Shown piece by piece: positions 34,725 through 42,649 of a stretch of DNA of 64,000 nucleotides. The stretch is from Kitasatospora sp. NBC_00315 (GTDB lineage: Bacteria; Actinomycetota; Actinomycetes; Streptomycetales; Streptomycetaceae). Made by a program: the position numbers and the translations under genes. Location of the stretch: the NCBI RefSeq assembly GCF_041435095.1, contig NZ_CP108025.1, positions 6,572,001 through 6,636,000 on the forward strand. The letters are read 5' to 3'. How positions within the stretch are numbered: the first letter of the stretch is position 1; every line of letters begins with the position of its first letter. Under the pieces are notes generated by a model, which was not told where the DNA came from, did no database searches, and saw nothing but the letters and a program-made list of their open reading frames with translations.

Positions 34725-35339
34725 GGGGGCTGCGACACGCCGATGGCGGGTCGGGCGTGGCACCCGTCGGCATCGTGCCGGTCGGCAGCGTCAGACTCGG
34801 TCCCGGTCCTTCGTTACGGGCTGTGCATGCTCCGTGTCCCAGCGCCGGCGGGCCTGTGGATCCGGACCCATCGACGATGAACAAATCGTGTGCTCCGGCG
34901 GTACCGCCAGGGCCGGCATGCAGGGTGACGAAGGGGAGGCCGCGCGCCACTGCCTCTCTCCTGCCAGCCCCGGGCTCCCGCCGCAACACACACCCGCACG
35001 GTGGCTCCTGACGAGAACCATTCGATGCCCGCCCGCGGTTCCCCTCCAGCCCAGCGAAACGTCCCTGCAGGCGCTCTTCGAGTCCGCCGAGAAATGATCA
35101 ATGGACATGCGCCCGGATGCTGGCCCCCGGCAGGCCGAGGGAGTCGGCCTGTTCTGCTTGCCTATGCGCGCCCCAGGATTTGCAGGCCCGCGTCTGTTCC
35201 AAGTCTCTCCAGGACTTCACCCCGAACATACGGTCACCGGCCCTTCCGGCTGCGAGCCGTCCTTGCCGATGTGCGCCGCTCCGGGTCTGTAGTGAGCAAG
35301 CGTCAACCAGCTTCCTCGGGCGGAGTCCTAGGGCAGTTG
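34725..35339. other. 615-bp gap without a recognisable gene
   Basis: All frames are short and lack family motifs. There is no clear hairpin directly after the SpoIIE-type stop. The stretch separates that gene from the convergent vanB gene and may hold decayed DNA. Confidence 0.5.
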
Positions 35340-36356
35340 TCAGGGGATGTCTAGGGTCAGTACGGCGCGGTCATCGCCGATGGAGGCTACGGTGCCGGCC
35401 GGGTCTTTCCGTACGGCCCGTGAGACGCAGGCGCACAGGCGCTTGGTCGCCTGCTTCTGGTCGTCGTCGAAGAAGACATCGCGGTGGTCGATACGACCTT
35501 GTACGTCGAGGACGGTGACCTGGCACAGGCCGCATTCGCCTTTGCGGCACTCTGAGAGGACGTCCGCGCCGGCACGTTCGAGCGCCTGGAGCATGGTCTG
35601 CCCGGCTTCGACGGTGGTTCGGATGCCGAGCCGCGGGATGGATACGACGAAGTCCTCGGAGGGGAACCAGCCGCCGTTCCCGAAGGTCTCGTAACGCAGG
35701 TCGGTCGGGGGCAGGCCGTTCTCCCGCCAGCTGCGGCGTACCGCGTCCATGAGGGGGATGGGGCCGCACATGTACAGTTCCGCCGGTCCGGTGGTGGCGA
35801 TCTCCTCGACCAGCGAGGATGCGTCCAGAGAGGTGCCGTCCTCGGAGACGTGGACGCGGATTCGCTCCTGGTGGAGCTCTTCGAGGGCGTCGAGATAGGC
35901 CATGCGGTCGCGGCTTCGGCCGGCGTAGACGAGCTGGTAGTCCGAGCCCAGCTGCTGCAGGAGGCGCGCCATGCCGGCGATGGCGGTGATCCCGATCCCT
36001 CCGGCGAGCAGGACGTACCGGTCGGCTCCCACGCGCAGGGGGAAGTTCTGCAGCGGCTGCGTCATCGTGATCCGCTCGCCCGCGGTCAGGGCGTGCATGA
36101 ACGCCGAACCCCCACGTGTGCGGGAGGCCAGTTGGACGCCGAGGGTGAGCAGGGCACCGTCGTCGTTGGACTCGACGATCGAGTAGGAACGCGTCTCGCT
36201 GGTGTGGCCCAGGTCGGCGAGGACGTCGACGTGGGTGCCTGGTGCGGCGCGCTGGGGGTTGGCCGGCGCCACGACGATGCGCCGGATACCGGTGGCGGCG
36301 GGGGTCGCTTCCACGACCGTGCCCGTCTGCCACACGGGCTGGTTCTGTGCTGCCAT
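35340..36356 (-). CDS. vanB: Vanillate O-demethylase reductase (PDR/VanB family)
   Basis: A 338-residue flavin and iron-sulfur reductase. The order is FMN-binding beta-barrel (SETRSYSIVES), NADH-binding fold (LLAGGIGITAIAGMARLLQQ and LYMCGPIPLMDAVRRSW) and a C-terminal plant-type 2Fe-2S ferredoxin (SECRKGECGLCQVTV, then RLCACVSR), with all four cysteines present. It passes electrons from NADH to the Rieske oxygenase VanA, encoded 32 bp upstream on the same strand. Together they demethylate vanillate to protocatechuate and formaldehyde. Confidence 0.92.
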   Translation of the reverse strand: MAAQNQPVWQTGTVVEATPAATGIRRIVVAPANPQRAAPGTHVDVLADLGHTSETRSYSIVESNDDGALLTLGVQLASRTRGGSAFMHALTAGERITMTQPLQNFPLRVGADRYVLLAGGIGITAIAGMARLLQQLGSDYQLVYAGRSRDRMAYLDALEELHQERIRVHVSEDGTSLDASSLVEEIATTGPAELYMCGPIPLMDAVRRSWRENGLPPTDLRYETFGNGGWFPSEDFVVSIPRLGIRTTVEAGQTMLQALERAGADVLSECRKGECGLCQVTVLDVQGRIDHRDVFFDDDQKQATKRLCACVSRAVRKDPAGTVASIGDDRAVLTLDIP

Positions 36357-36388
36357 GGTGTCTTCCTGAGTGGGTCGGGGGTGGTCGG

Positions 36389-37489
36389 TCAGGCGCCGGC
36401 TGCGGCCGGGGATTCAGCGGCCAGCATGCGTTCGATGAGCCGGCGTACCCACATTCCGCCGGCGTCGATGTTGAGGCTGTAGAACTCGTGGTCCGGGTTG
36501 GCGTCGATCGCCGCCTGCTGGGCGGCGAGCATGATGTCGTCCTCGCCGAAGACGTTGGTCACGCCCTCCTTGAGCTGCGTGGTGATGAGCTGGCTCTCCA
36601 GGCGGTAGTTGCGCATGAAGGCCCAGAAGTAGTGGCAGGAGCGGTCCGTCCGGGGCGTGATGGTGTTCATGACGTAGCCGTTGACGCCCTGGCTGCGGTC
36701 GCCCTGGGGCGCTCCGGTGCCGGCTTTGGCCACGCCGACGTCGATGCGGATCGTCGAGGGTGCCTCGAAGCGGATGATCTGCCAGCGGTCGACCCGGCCG
36801 GTGAATCCGGGGAACTTGTCCCGCATGTTCTTCAGCCAGAACGGGGGCGGGTCGATGTCGAGCATCCACCGGGACACGGTCACGGTCCGTTCGTCGTGCG
36901 TGACTTCGAAGTCCGATTCGCTCAGCTCCGCCTGGCCGATGCTGCTGCTGTGGACGAATTCCTCGTGGGTGAGGTCCATGAGGTTGTCGAGCAGCAGCTG
37001 GTAGTTGGCGTCGACCGACAAGTTCGAGCCGTCGCCCGCCCAGTCGGGTGAGTCCATCTGGTGCATGTCGGGCACCGTCTGGGGATCCGCCCGGGTGGGA
37101 TCCCCGAGCCACACCCAGAGGAAGCGGTGACGTTCGACGACGGGGAAGGAGGGGACCGTCGCGCTGGGGTTGATGGTGCTCTGGGCCGGCATCTGGGTGC
37201 AGCGCCCCGCGGAGTTGAAGCGCAGACCGTGGTAGGGGCACTGAACCTCGTCGCTGCCCACCCGCTTGCCGCGGGAGAGCGGTGCCAGGCGGTGCCAGCA
37301 GGCGTCAGCCAGCGCGACCGGGCGGCCGGCGTCGGTGCGGTAGAGGACGACGGGTCGGCCCGCCACGGTGCGCGAGAACAGTGCGTTGGCGGTGACTTCG
37401 TGGTCCCATGCGGCCGCGTACCAGGTGTTGAGCGGATGTCCCAGGGTCTTGTTCGTCGTCGAGGTCTGTGGCGTGTCCAGGGAAGGCAT
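36389..37489 (-). CDS. vanA: Vanillate O-demethylase oxygenase (Rieske)
   Basis: A 366-residue Rieske non-haem iron oxygenase starting at ATG 37489 (GGAGG eight bases upstream), not at the longer upstream reading. HPLNTWYAAAWDHEV is the typical VanA beginning. The Rieske centre is CWHR...CPYHGLRF, and the mononuclear iron motif is DNLMDLTHEEFVHSSSIG. The vanillate assignment rests on this subfamily, the VanB partner and the PadR regulator. Other methoxybenzoate demethylases remain possible. Confidence 0.9.
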   Translation of the reverse strand: MPSLDTPQTSTTNKTLGHPLNTWYAAAWDHEVTANALFSRTVAGRPVVLYRTDAGRPVALADACWHRLAPLSRGKRVGSDEVQCPYHGLRFNSAGRCTQMPAQSTINPSATVPSFPVVERHRFLWVWLGDPTRADPQTVPDMHQMDSPDWAGDGSNLSVDANYQLLLDNLMDLTHEEFVHSSSIGQAELSESDFEVTHDERTVTVSRWMLDIDPPPFWLKNMRDKFPGFTGRVDRWQIIRFEAPSTIRIDVGVAKAGTGAPQGDRSQGVNGYVMNTITPRTDRSCHYFWAFMRNYRLESQLITTQLKEGVTNVFGEDDIMLAAQQAAIDANPDHEFYSLNIDAGGMWVRRLIERMLAAESPAAAGA

Positions 37490-37539
37490 GGATCCTCCGG
37501 GTGGGGGAGAGGCAGCCGGAGCTGCTGCGGCACGCTTCA

Positions 37540-37585
37540 ATACCTATCTCGATAGGTATAGGGGTGTGTCGTAACCTATACCTAT
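37540..37585. promoter_or_regulatory. PadR/VanR operator sites between vanA and vanR
   Basis: ATACCTATC and GATAGGTAT form perfect 9-bp arms around TC (37540-37559). Fourteen bases further the half-site ACCTAT occurs twice in tandem (37574-37585). The first dyad is 50 bp upstream of vanA and the second set 78 bp upstream of the regulator, placing them over both divergent promoters. This fits auto-regulated, vanillate-relieved repression by a PadR-type VanR. Confidence 0.72.
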
Positions 37586-37662
37586 GGGCAGAGGTGTCCG
37601 CAAGACCCTGCAGCGCGGACTTCGCCGGCGCCGGGCGCGGGCGTGCAGAAGGGTGAGGACCG

Positions 37663-38259
37663 TTGAGCGTTCGATACGCGCTTTTGGCCCTGTTGACAGC
37701 CCGTCCCCTCACGGCCTACGACATGGCGAAGCAGTTCGGCGCCTCGGTCGGCCACGTGTGGCACGCACCCGATTCGCAGATCTATCCCGAACTGCGCCGC
37801 ATGGAGGCCGACGGGCTCGTGCAGGCCGAGGAGATGGCCTCGGGCGGTCGCCGCACCAAGCGCGAGTACCGGATCACCGAGGAAGGAACCCTGCAGTTCC
37901 GGGCCTGGATCAACAGCCCTCTCGGCTACCAGCGCGAGCGGGACGTGCACCACTTGAAGGCGGCCTACCTGGAGTGGGCCGAGCCCGAAGCGGCGCGCAA
38001 GCAGTTGCAGCTGCACGTGGACTTCCACTCCCAGCAGCTGGAGCAGTGGCTCGCGCAGCGCCAGGGGATCCTGGACCGGACGAACCCGACACTTCTGGCA
38101 CGGCTGAAGACTGCTTTGCCGCAGGACCACGAGCGGATCGTGGCGTTCAAGGTGTTCGCCTACGACGGTCTCATCGAACGGGCCAGGACGGAGATCGCTT
38201 GGGCGCGGCGCGGACTGGACCTGCTCGACGGCAGTGGGCACTTCGACGGCGAGATCTGA
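37663..38259 (+). CDS. vanR: PadR-family repressor of the van genes
   Basis: A 198-residue PadR protein starting at TTG 37663 behind GGGTGAGG. The winged HTH at residues 3-80 includes ALLALLTARPLTAYDMAKQF, APDSQIYPELRRMEADGLV and GRRTKREYRITEEG. A C-terminal all-helical Vir_act_alpha_C dimerisation domain spans about 90-180 (YLEWAEPEAARKQLQLHVDF). PadR-type VanR proteins of actinobacteria repress vanAB and release DNA on binding vanillate. The divergent arrangement and the dyads at 37540-37585 support that here. Confidence 0.86.
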   Translation: MSVRYALLALLTARPLTAYDMAKQFGASVGHVWHAPDSQIYPELRRMEADGLVQAEEMASGGRRTKREYRITEEGTLQFRAWINSPLGYQRERDVHHLKAAYLEWAEPEAARKQLQLHVDFHSQQLEQWLAQRQGILDRTNPTLLARLKTALPQDHERIVAFKVFAYDGLIERARTEIAWARRGLDLLDGSGHFDGEI

Positions 38260-38368
38260 CGGTACAGCCGGTGAACCCGTTGGTGGCCTCACCGGTTCCG
38301 CCAACGGAAGTGCTCAATGGAGTCGGCGGGCTTTCCGGGCACGGGTGATGTGTGGACGGTCGGATTCA

Positions 38369-38725
38369 ATTGGCTGGCGGCGGCAAATTCCTGGATGCCA
38401 GCCGGGCAGCGGGCGCCGCCCGGCCCTGGATGATCTCCCAGCTGTCCTGGCCCAGTTGTTCGGTGACGGCAAGGGCCCGGGCGTCCCAGTTGACGTCCGA
38501 CCAGGCCAGGGTGCACGCCTCGCCCCGCCGGAGCCCGCGGAGGGCGATGATGTGGAACAGCCCGTAGAAACGGTGCTCGGTCTCGACGGGGTAGTCGAGG
38601 AAGTGGCCTGTCTGCTCGGCCGTCCAGGCCATGACCGGTGGTGGCTTCTGGCCGCTCTCCCGCCACTGGGCGATCCGTTCGGGCGTCCACAGGAGGGCTT
38701 TGGGCCGGCGTACGGGGTCAGTTCG
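38369..38725 (-). pseudogene. Tyrosine integrase fragment
   Basis: The reverse strand reads RRPKALLWTPERIAQWRESG, VMAWTAEQTGHFLDY, then FHIIALRGLRRGEACTLAWS. This is the start of the catalytic domain of phage-type tyrosine integrases, including the first catalytic Arg in ALRGLRRGE. The N-terminal arm and the later HxxR and Tyr motifs are missing, and the frame closes at 38366 with unrelated residues. It is a dead remnant of a second class of integrase in the window. Confidence 0.72.
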
Positions 38726-39165
38726 ACGTACTCGGCCGGGGTTGCACGGGACCGCGGTCCTGGGAGCGGTTCGACCGGCCGACGCCGTACGACTACGGGA
38801 TGACGGTGCGGTCCGACGGTCAGTTCGTGTGGCTGAACGACCCCGAAACCGGCCCACGCTGGCCGGCCGTCCCCGGCCGCCGGCCGGTCGGCGCCGACCG
38901 ACGATGAACCCGCCGGGGTGATGGGCCCGGCGGGTGCCCGGCCCGTCACCGGATCCCACTCGTGGTGAGCCAGGTGCAGAGACCGCACCGTGCCCGGCTT
39001 GTTCTCCGCTTCGTCGTCTTCATATGCACGACTTCAGACCTACGGACAACGGCAGGCCAGCGCAGGCGGATCCGCGAGATCGCGTCTCTAGGCGAATCCG
39101 GCCGCGTCACCAGTCCCTGCCCTGACCTGCACCTTCAACCCGGCAGAGACTCCAGCGCCCCAGAA
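38726..39165. other. Junction DNA right of the integrase fragment
   Basis: No confident gene. A short forward frame at about 38785-38907 reads PTPYDYGMTVRSDGQFVWLN followed by DPETGPRWPAV, which looks like a real protein fragment that I cannot name. The rest appears non-coding up to the symporter stop at 39166. Confidence 0.35.
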
Positions 39166-40572
39166 TCACGCGGAACGCAGGCACTCCCGTCGTTCCTTGA
39201 GCTCTTCGAGGATGCGGGGGTGCAGGGCATCCATCCGCCAGAACGACATGACGAGGAGCTGGAGCAACAGCAGGGCGATCGGTGCTCCGTAGTAGAGCCA
39301 GCGCAGGCCGTTCACAGTGGCTCCGCCCACGTGGCCGGGGTCGAAGGCTGTCATGGCGAGGACTGCGGCGACCAGTGCGGCGCCCAGTGCGGTGCCGAGT
39401 TTGGTGGCGAGGGACTGGGCGGCGTTCAGCAGTCCGGTGGCCCGGTTGCCGAACTTCCACTCGTGGTAGTCGACCGAGTCCGCGACGAGGGTGAAGCTGG
39501 AGGTGAGGCTGAGGCTGATGACCAGGCAGGCGCACACGTAGACGGTGATCAGCAGGGGGAGGACCGATTCGGTGAAGGGCATAACGGCGTATAGCAGCGC
39601 TCCGACGGCCAGGGCGAGGACGTTGCCGCGCCGTTTGCCCAGGCGGGCGAAGTAGCGGGGTGCGGCCAGTGAGCCGACGAGCAGGGAGCCGGAGATCAAC
39701 GGAAGCAGGACGGAAATGGTCCACGGTTCCTTGAGGACGTACAGGGAGAAGTAGACGGTGACGGTGGTGAGCAGTCCCAGGCGGGTGAAGTTGACCACCA
39801 TGAACAGGGCGGAGAGCACCCAGGGGCCGTTGCGGAGGCCCTGCCTGACCGTGGTCCAGGCTCCGGTGACGGTCTTGCCGGCCGCTTCCTGTGCGGGCAG
39901 GTCGCTGTAGTGCTCGGTGGTGGTGCGGAAGGTGAGCAGGAAGAAGACGACACTTCCGGCACCGAGGAGGACGGCGGTGAGGAGGTAGCCGCGTTCTTCG
40001 CTGCCGCCACCGAATGTGGTGACCAGGTGCGGGGTGGCGATGGCGACGAAGATGGTGCCGATCGACATGCCGACGGCCCGGGCGGTGCCCAGTTGCATGC
40101 GCTCGCGGCTGTCGCGGGTCATGAGCGGCATGAGTGAGCCGTAGGGGATGTTGACGACCGAGTACACGACGCCCATCAGCAGGAACGTGACGGCCGCGTA
40201 AATGACCTTGCCGGTATGGGAGACGTCGGGTGAGACGAAGGCCAGTACGGACAGCACGCCGAAGGGGACCGCGCCGTAGAGCAGGTAGGGGCGGGCACGC
40301 CCGTGGCGGCTGCGGGTGCGGTCGACGGCCACGCCGACCACGGGATCGGCAACCGCGTCCAGGATGCGGGCGAGAAGCATGATGGTGCCGGCGACGGCCG
40401 CTGATATGGCGGCGACGTTCGTGTAGAAGTACAGCAGGAAGCTGCCGGTGAAGTTCCACGACAAGTTGGAGGCGAGGTCGCCAAGGCCGAAGCCCAGCTT
40501 CTCCTTGCGGGACAACTGCGGGGGGCCAGTCTGCGCGGGCGCGGCCGCAAGCGTCTGGTCTGTCATGTGCAC
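39166..40572 (-). CDS. GPH-family glycoside/cation symporter
   Basis: A 468-residue, twelve-helix transporter of the glycoside-pentoside-hexuronide:cation family (MelB, UidB, XynP). KLGFGLGDLASNLSWNFTGS is the conserved helix 1 start; ARILDAVADPVVGVAVDRTR with the two cation-site Asp residues and GRARPYLLYGAVPFG are diagnostic. The family imports glycosides or glucuronides with Na+ or H+. The start is GTG 40572 or ATG 40566 with only a weak RBS. It diverges from the monooxygenase-reductase-GH3 operon, so the imported compound is presumably the GH3 substrate. Confidence 0.9.
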   Translation of the reverse strand: MHMTDQTLAAAPAQTGPPQLSRKEKLGFGLGDLASNLSWNFTGSFLLYFYTNVAAISAAVAGTIMLLARILDAVADPVVGVAVDRTRSRHGRARPYLLYGAVPFGVLSVLAFVSPDVSHTGKVIYAAVTFLLMGVVYSVVNIPYGSLMPLMTRDSRERMQLGTARAVGMSIGTIFVAIATPHLVTTFGGGSEERGYLLTAVLLGAGSVVFFLLTFRTTTEHYSDLPAQEAAGKTVTGAWTTVRQGLRNGPWVLSALFMVVNFTRLGLLTTVTVYFSLYVLKEPWTISVLLPLISGSLLVGSLAAPRYFARLGKRRGNVLALAVGALLYAVMPFTESVLPLLITVYVCACLVISLSLTSSFTLVADSVDYHEWKFGNRATGLLNAAQSLATKLGTALGAALVAAVLAMTAFDPGHVGGATVNGLRWLYYGAPIALLLLQLLVMSFWRMDALHPRILEELKERRECLRSA

Positions 40573-40729
40573 GCACGCTCACTTCATTGTGAAGGCAGAA
40601 ACGGGTGGGGGGTGGCGGGTGCGGGCCTGCTGCGGCTCTGTGCATCCCACCGCGTCCGACCTGCGGCGCGCTGAGCGTGCCAGGGAGGCCGGTGGCCGAA
40701 ACGTGTCATACCGACAGCTCGCCGTCAAT

Positions 40730-40801
40730 ACAGAATTCTGTTTTCGTTTCCTTGGGCTCCAGTCTTGACGGGGGGCTTCGGCCGACCTAGATTCAGAATC
40801 T
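40730..40801 (+). promoter_or_regulatory. Promoter and paired operators of the glycoside module
   Basis: A -35 box TTGACG (40765-40770) and -10 box TAGATT (40788-40793) are 17 bp apart, upstream of the monooxygenase ATG at 40832. Two dyads flank and overlap it: ACAGAATTCTGT (40730-40741, perfect) and AGATTC-A-GAATCT (40789-40801) covering the -10 box. They share the AGAAT/ATTCT half-site, so one regulator, most simply the TetR protein at the end of the cluster, could bind both. Confidence 0.6.
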
Positions 40802-40831
40802 CGATTCCGTTTCTTTGATCTGGGACTGCTC

Positions 40832-41935
40832 ATGCGCTTCTCCGTGTTCCTCGTCGGCCGTTCCACCGGTCCAGACGACGACTCCTACGTCATCCAGACC
40901 CTGGCCGACCACGCGCTGGAGGCCGACCGGCTCGGCTTCGACGCCGTCTTCCTGCCCGACCACCACTTCACCGGCTACGCGCCGATGGCGTCGGATCCGT
41001 TCCTGTTCGCGGCGTACCTGGCTGGCCGGACGCAGAAGGTGCACTACGGCTTCTCGGTGACCACGCTGCCGCTGCACCACCCTGTGCGCTTCGCCGAGCG
41101 AGTCAACCTCCTCGACCACCTCACTGGCGGAAAGCTGCTGGTCGGCATCGGCTCGGGCACCACGCCGGAGGAGACCATCGGCTTCGGCGTGAACTTCCAG
41201 GACTCCAAGGATCTCATGGACGCCCAGGTCGAACTGGTCCAGCGGCTGTGGGCGAAGAAGGTCGAGGACGAGCCCATCGAGTTCGAGCACGGCCCCTACA
41301 AGGGCGCGGTGGTCCAGCGGATCGTGCCCGCCCCCTACAGCGACCGCCACCGCCTGATGAGCGTGGCGATGCGCGAGGCGAGCACCGCCCGCGCCGCGAA
41401 GTACGGCTGGCCCGCCTTCATCCCCGCGTTCGTCCCGCCGATCCCGGCGAGCGGGGAGCCCTCGACCGCCTTCCAGAAGTACCTCGACGCCTACCGGGCG
41501 GCCATGGCCGGCTCCGGACAGCCGCAGAACGTCATCGACGACTCCATGTCCTGGACCACCCACTCCTACCAGTGCGTGCACGTCGCGCCCACGGACGAGC
41601 AGGCCCGGGAGGAACTGGACATCATCCTCGGCGCCTACCAGGAGGCCATCGAGCGCGAGCACGCCTTCAACAAGCGGGCCGAGGCCATCAGCGGCGTCGA
41701 CCTGCCCGACCCGCCGAACGCACTGTCCGAGGACTGGATCCGCACCTGGTGCCTGTACGGCAGCCCGGACACGGTCGCCGAACAGCTGCACCACTACGAG
41801 CAGCTCGACGTCGGCAACATCCTCATGGGCTTCACCAACGGACCCCTCACCCCCGAGCGGTACGCCCTCACCCAGTCCTCGCTGCGCCTGTTCGCCGACG
41901 AGGTCATGCCCCGCTTCCGCTCCACCGACCAGTAA
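40832..41935 (+). CDS. Luciferase-family (LLM) FMN-dependent monooxygenase
   Basis: A 367-residue bacterial-luciferase-fold protein. ALEADRLGFDAVFLPDHHFT, VTTLPLHHPVRFAERVNLLD and GKLLVGIGSGTTPEETIGFG are conserved family blocks. The presence of a dedicated FMN reductase 15 bp downstream points to a two-component FMNH2-using monooxygenase, not an F420 enzyme like the copy at 58135. It would oxidise a small organic molecule, possibly the aglycone released by the GH3 enzyme. It is the first gene of a three-gene operon. Confidence 0.86.
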   Translation: MRFSVFLVGRSTGPDDDSYVIQTLADHALEADRLGFDAVFLPDHHFTGYAPMASDPFLFAAYLAGRTQKVHYGFSVTTLPLHHPVRFAERVNLLDHLTGGKLLVGIGSGTTPEETIGFGVNFQDSKDLMDAQVELVQRLWAKKVEDEPIEFEHGPYKGAVVQRIVPAPYSDRHRLMSVAMREASTARAAKYGWPAFIPAFVPPIPASGEPSTAFQKYLDAYRAAMAGSGQPQNVIDDSMSWTTHSYQCVHVAPTDEQAREELDIILGAYQEAIEREHAFNKRAEAISGVDLPDPPNALSEDWIRTWCLYGSPDTVAEQLHHYEQLDVGNILMGFTNGPLTPERYALTQSSLRLFADEVMPRFRSTDQ

Positions 41936-41949
41936 GGCAGCTCCACATC

Positions 41950-42540
41950 ATGAGTCACCTCATCGTCGGTATCGGCGGCACTACCCGTCCCGGCTCCAGC
42001 AGCGAACTGGCCGTACGCACCGCCCTCGCCGCCACCGAGCGGCGCGGCGCGCGCACCGTGCACTTCGGCGGCGACTTCCTCGCCGCGCTTCCTCACTACG
42101 CCCCGGAGCGCCCCGAGCGCACCGACGAGCAAAAGCGCCTGGTCGAGGCCGTACGGCAGGCCGACGGGCTGATCATCGGCTCTCCCGGCTACCACGGCGG
42201 CATCTCCGGACTGGTCAAGAACGCCGTCGACCTGCTGGAGGACCTGCGCGACGACGACCGGGTCTACTTCGACGGTCGCGCTGTCGGCCTGGTGGTCACC
42301 GCGGCCGGCTGGCAGGCGTGCGGGACCACGCTGAGCGCCCTGCGGAACGTCGTCCACGCCATGCGCGGCTGGCCGACACCGCTGGGCGTCACCCTCAATT
42401 CGGCGCGAACCAGGCTCTTCGAGGCCGACGGCACCTGCGCGGACTCCGCCGCCGCCGACCAGCTGGCGATGCTCGGCGGCCAGGTGCACGACTTCGCGCT
42501 GCGGCACACCGCGGCGCCAGCCGCCGTGCGCGCCGCCTGA
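41950..42540 (+). CDS. NAD(P)H-dependent FMN reductase
   Basis: A 196-residue flavodoxin-fold reductase of the FMN_red/SsuE type. VGIGGTTRPGSSSELAVRTA binds the FMN phosphate and GLIIGSPGYHGGISGLVKNA is the family signature. It supplies FMNH2 to the luciferase-family monooxygenase encoded immediately upstream. A nested hairpin at 42559-42600 follows. Confidence 0.9.
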   Translation: MSHLIVGIGGTTRPGSSSELAVRTALAATERRGARTVHFGGDFLAALPHYAPERPERTDEQKRLVEAVRQADGLIIGSPGYHGGISGLVKNAVDLLEDLRDDDRVYFDGRAVGLVVTAAGWQACGTTLSALRNVVHAMRGWPTPLGVTLNSARTRLFEADGTCADSAAADQLAMLGGQVHDFALRHTAAPAAVRAA

Positions 42541-42558
42541 AACCGGCAGCCGTTTCAT

Positions 42559-42600
42559 CCGGCGTGCCCACCCGCCATGAGAGTGGCGCAGGCACGCCGG
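42559..42600 (+). terminator. Nested hairpin between FMN reductase and GH3 genes
   Basis: Outer arms CCGGCGTGCC (42559-42568) and GGCACGCCGG (42591-42600), with inner arms CGCCA (42573-42577) and TGGCG (42584-42588). Fifty bases separate it from the GH3 start. It may attenuate or protect the message rather than fully stop it. Confidence 0.6.
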
Positions 42601-42649
42601 CCCCTTCCCGCTCTGCATGACAGCTCACCGACGAAGGCCCTGTGACCCC

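Noticed and set aside
34725..35339. Several open frames of about 100 codons between the SpoIIE-type gene and vanB
   Set aside because: No RBS, no motifs, and all three frames of both strands are open only through GC bias.
38785..38907. The frame PTPYDYGMTVRSDGQFVWLN as a gene
   Set aside because: Protein-like, but too short and without a start or RBS; kept only as a note in the junction entry.
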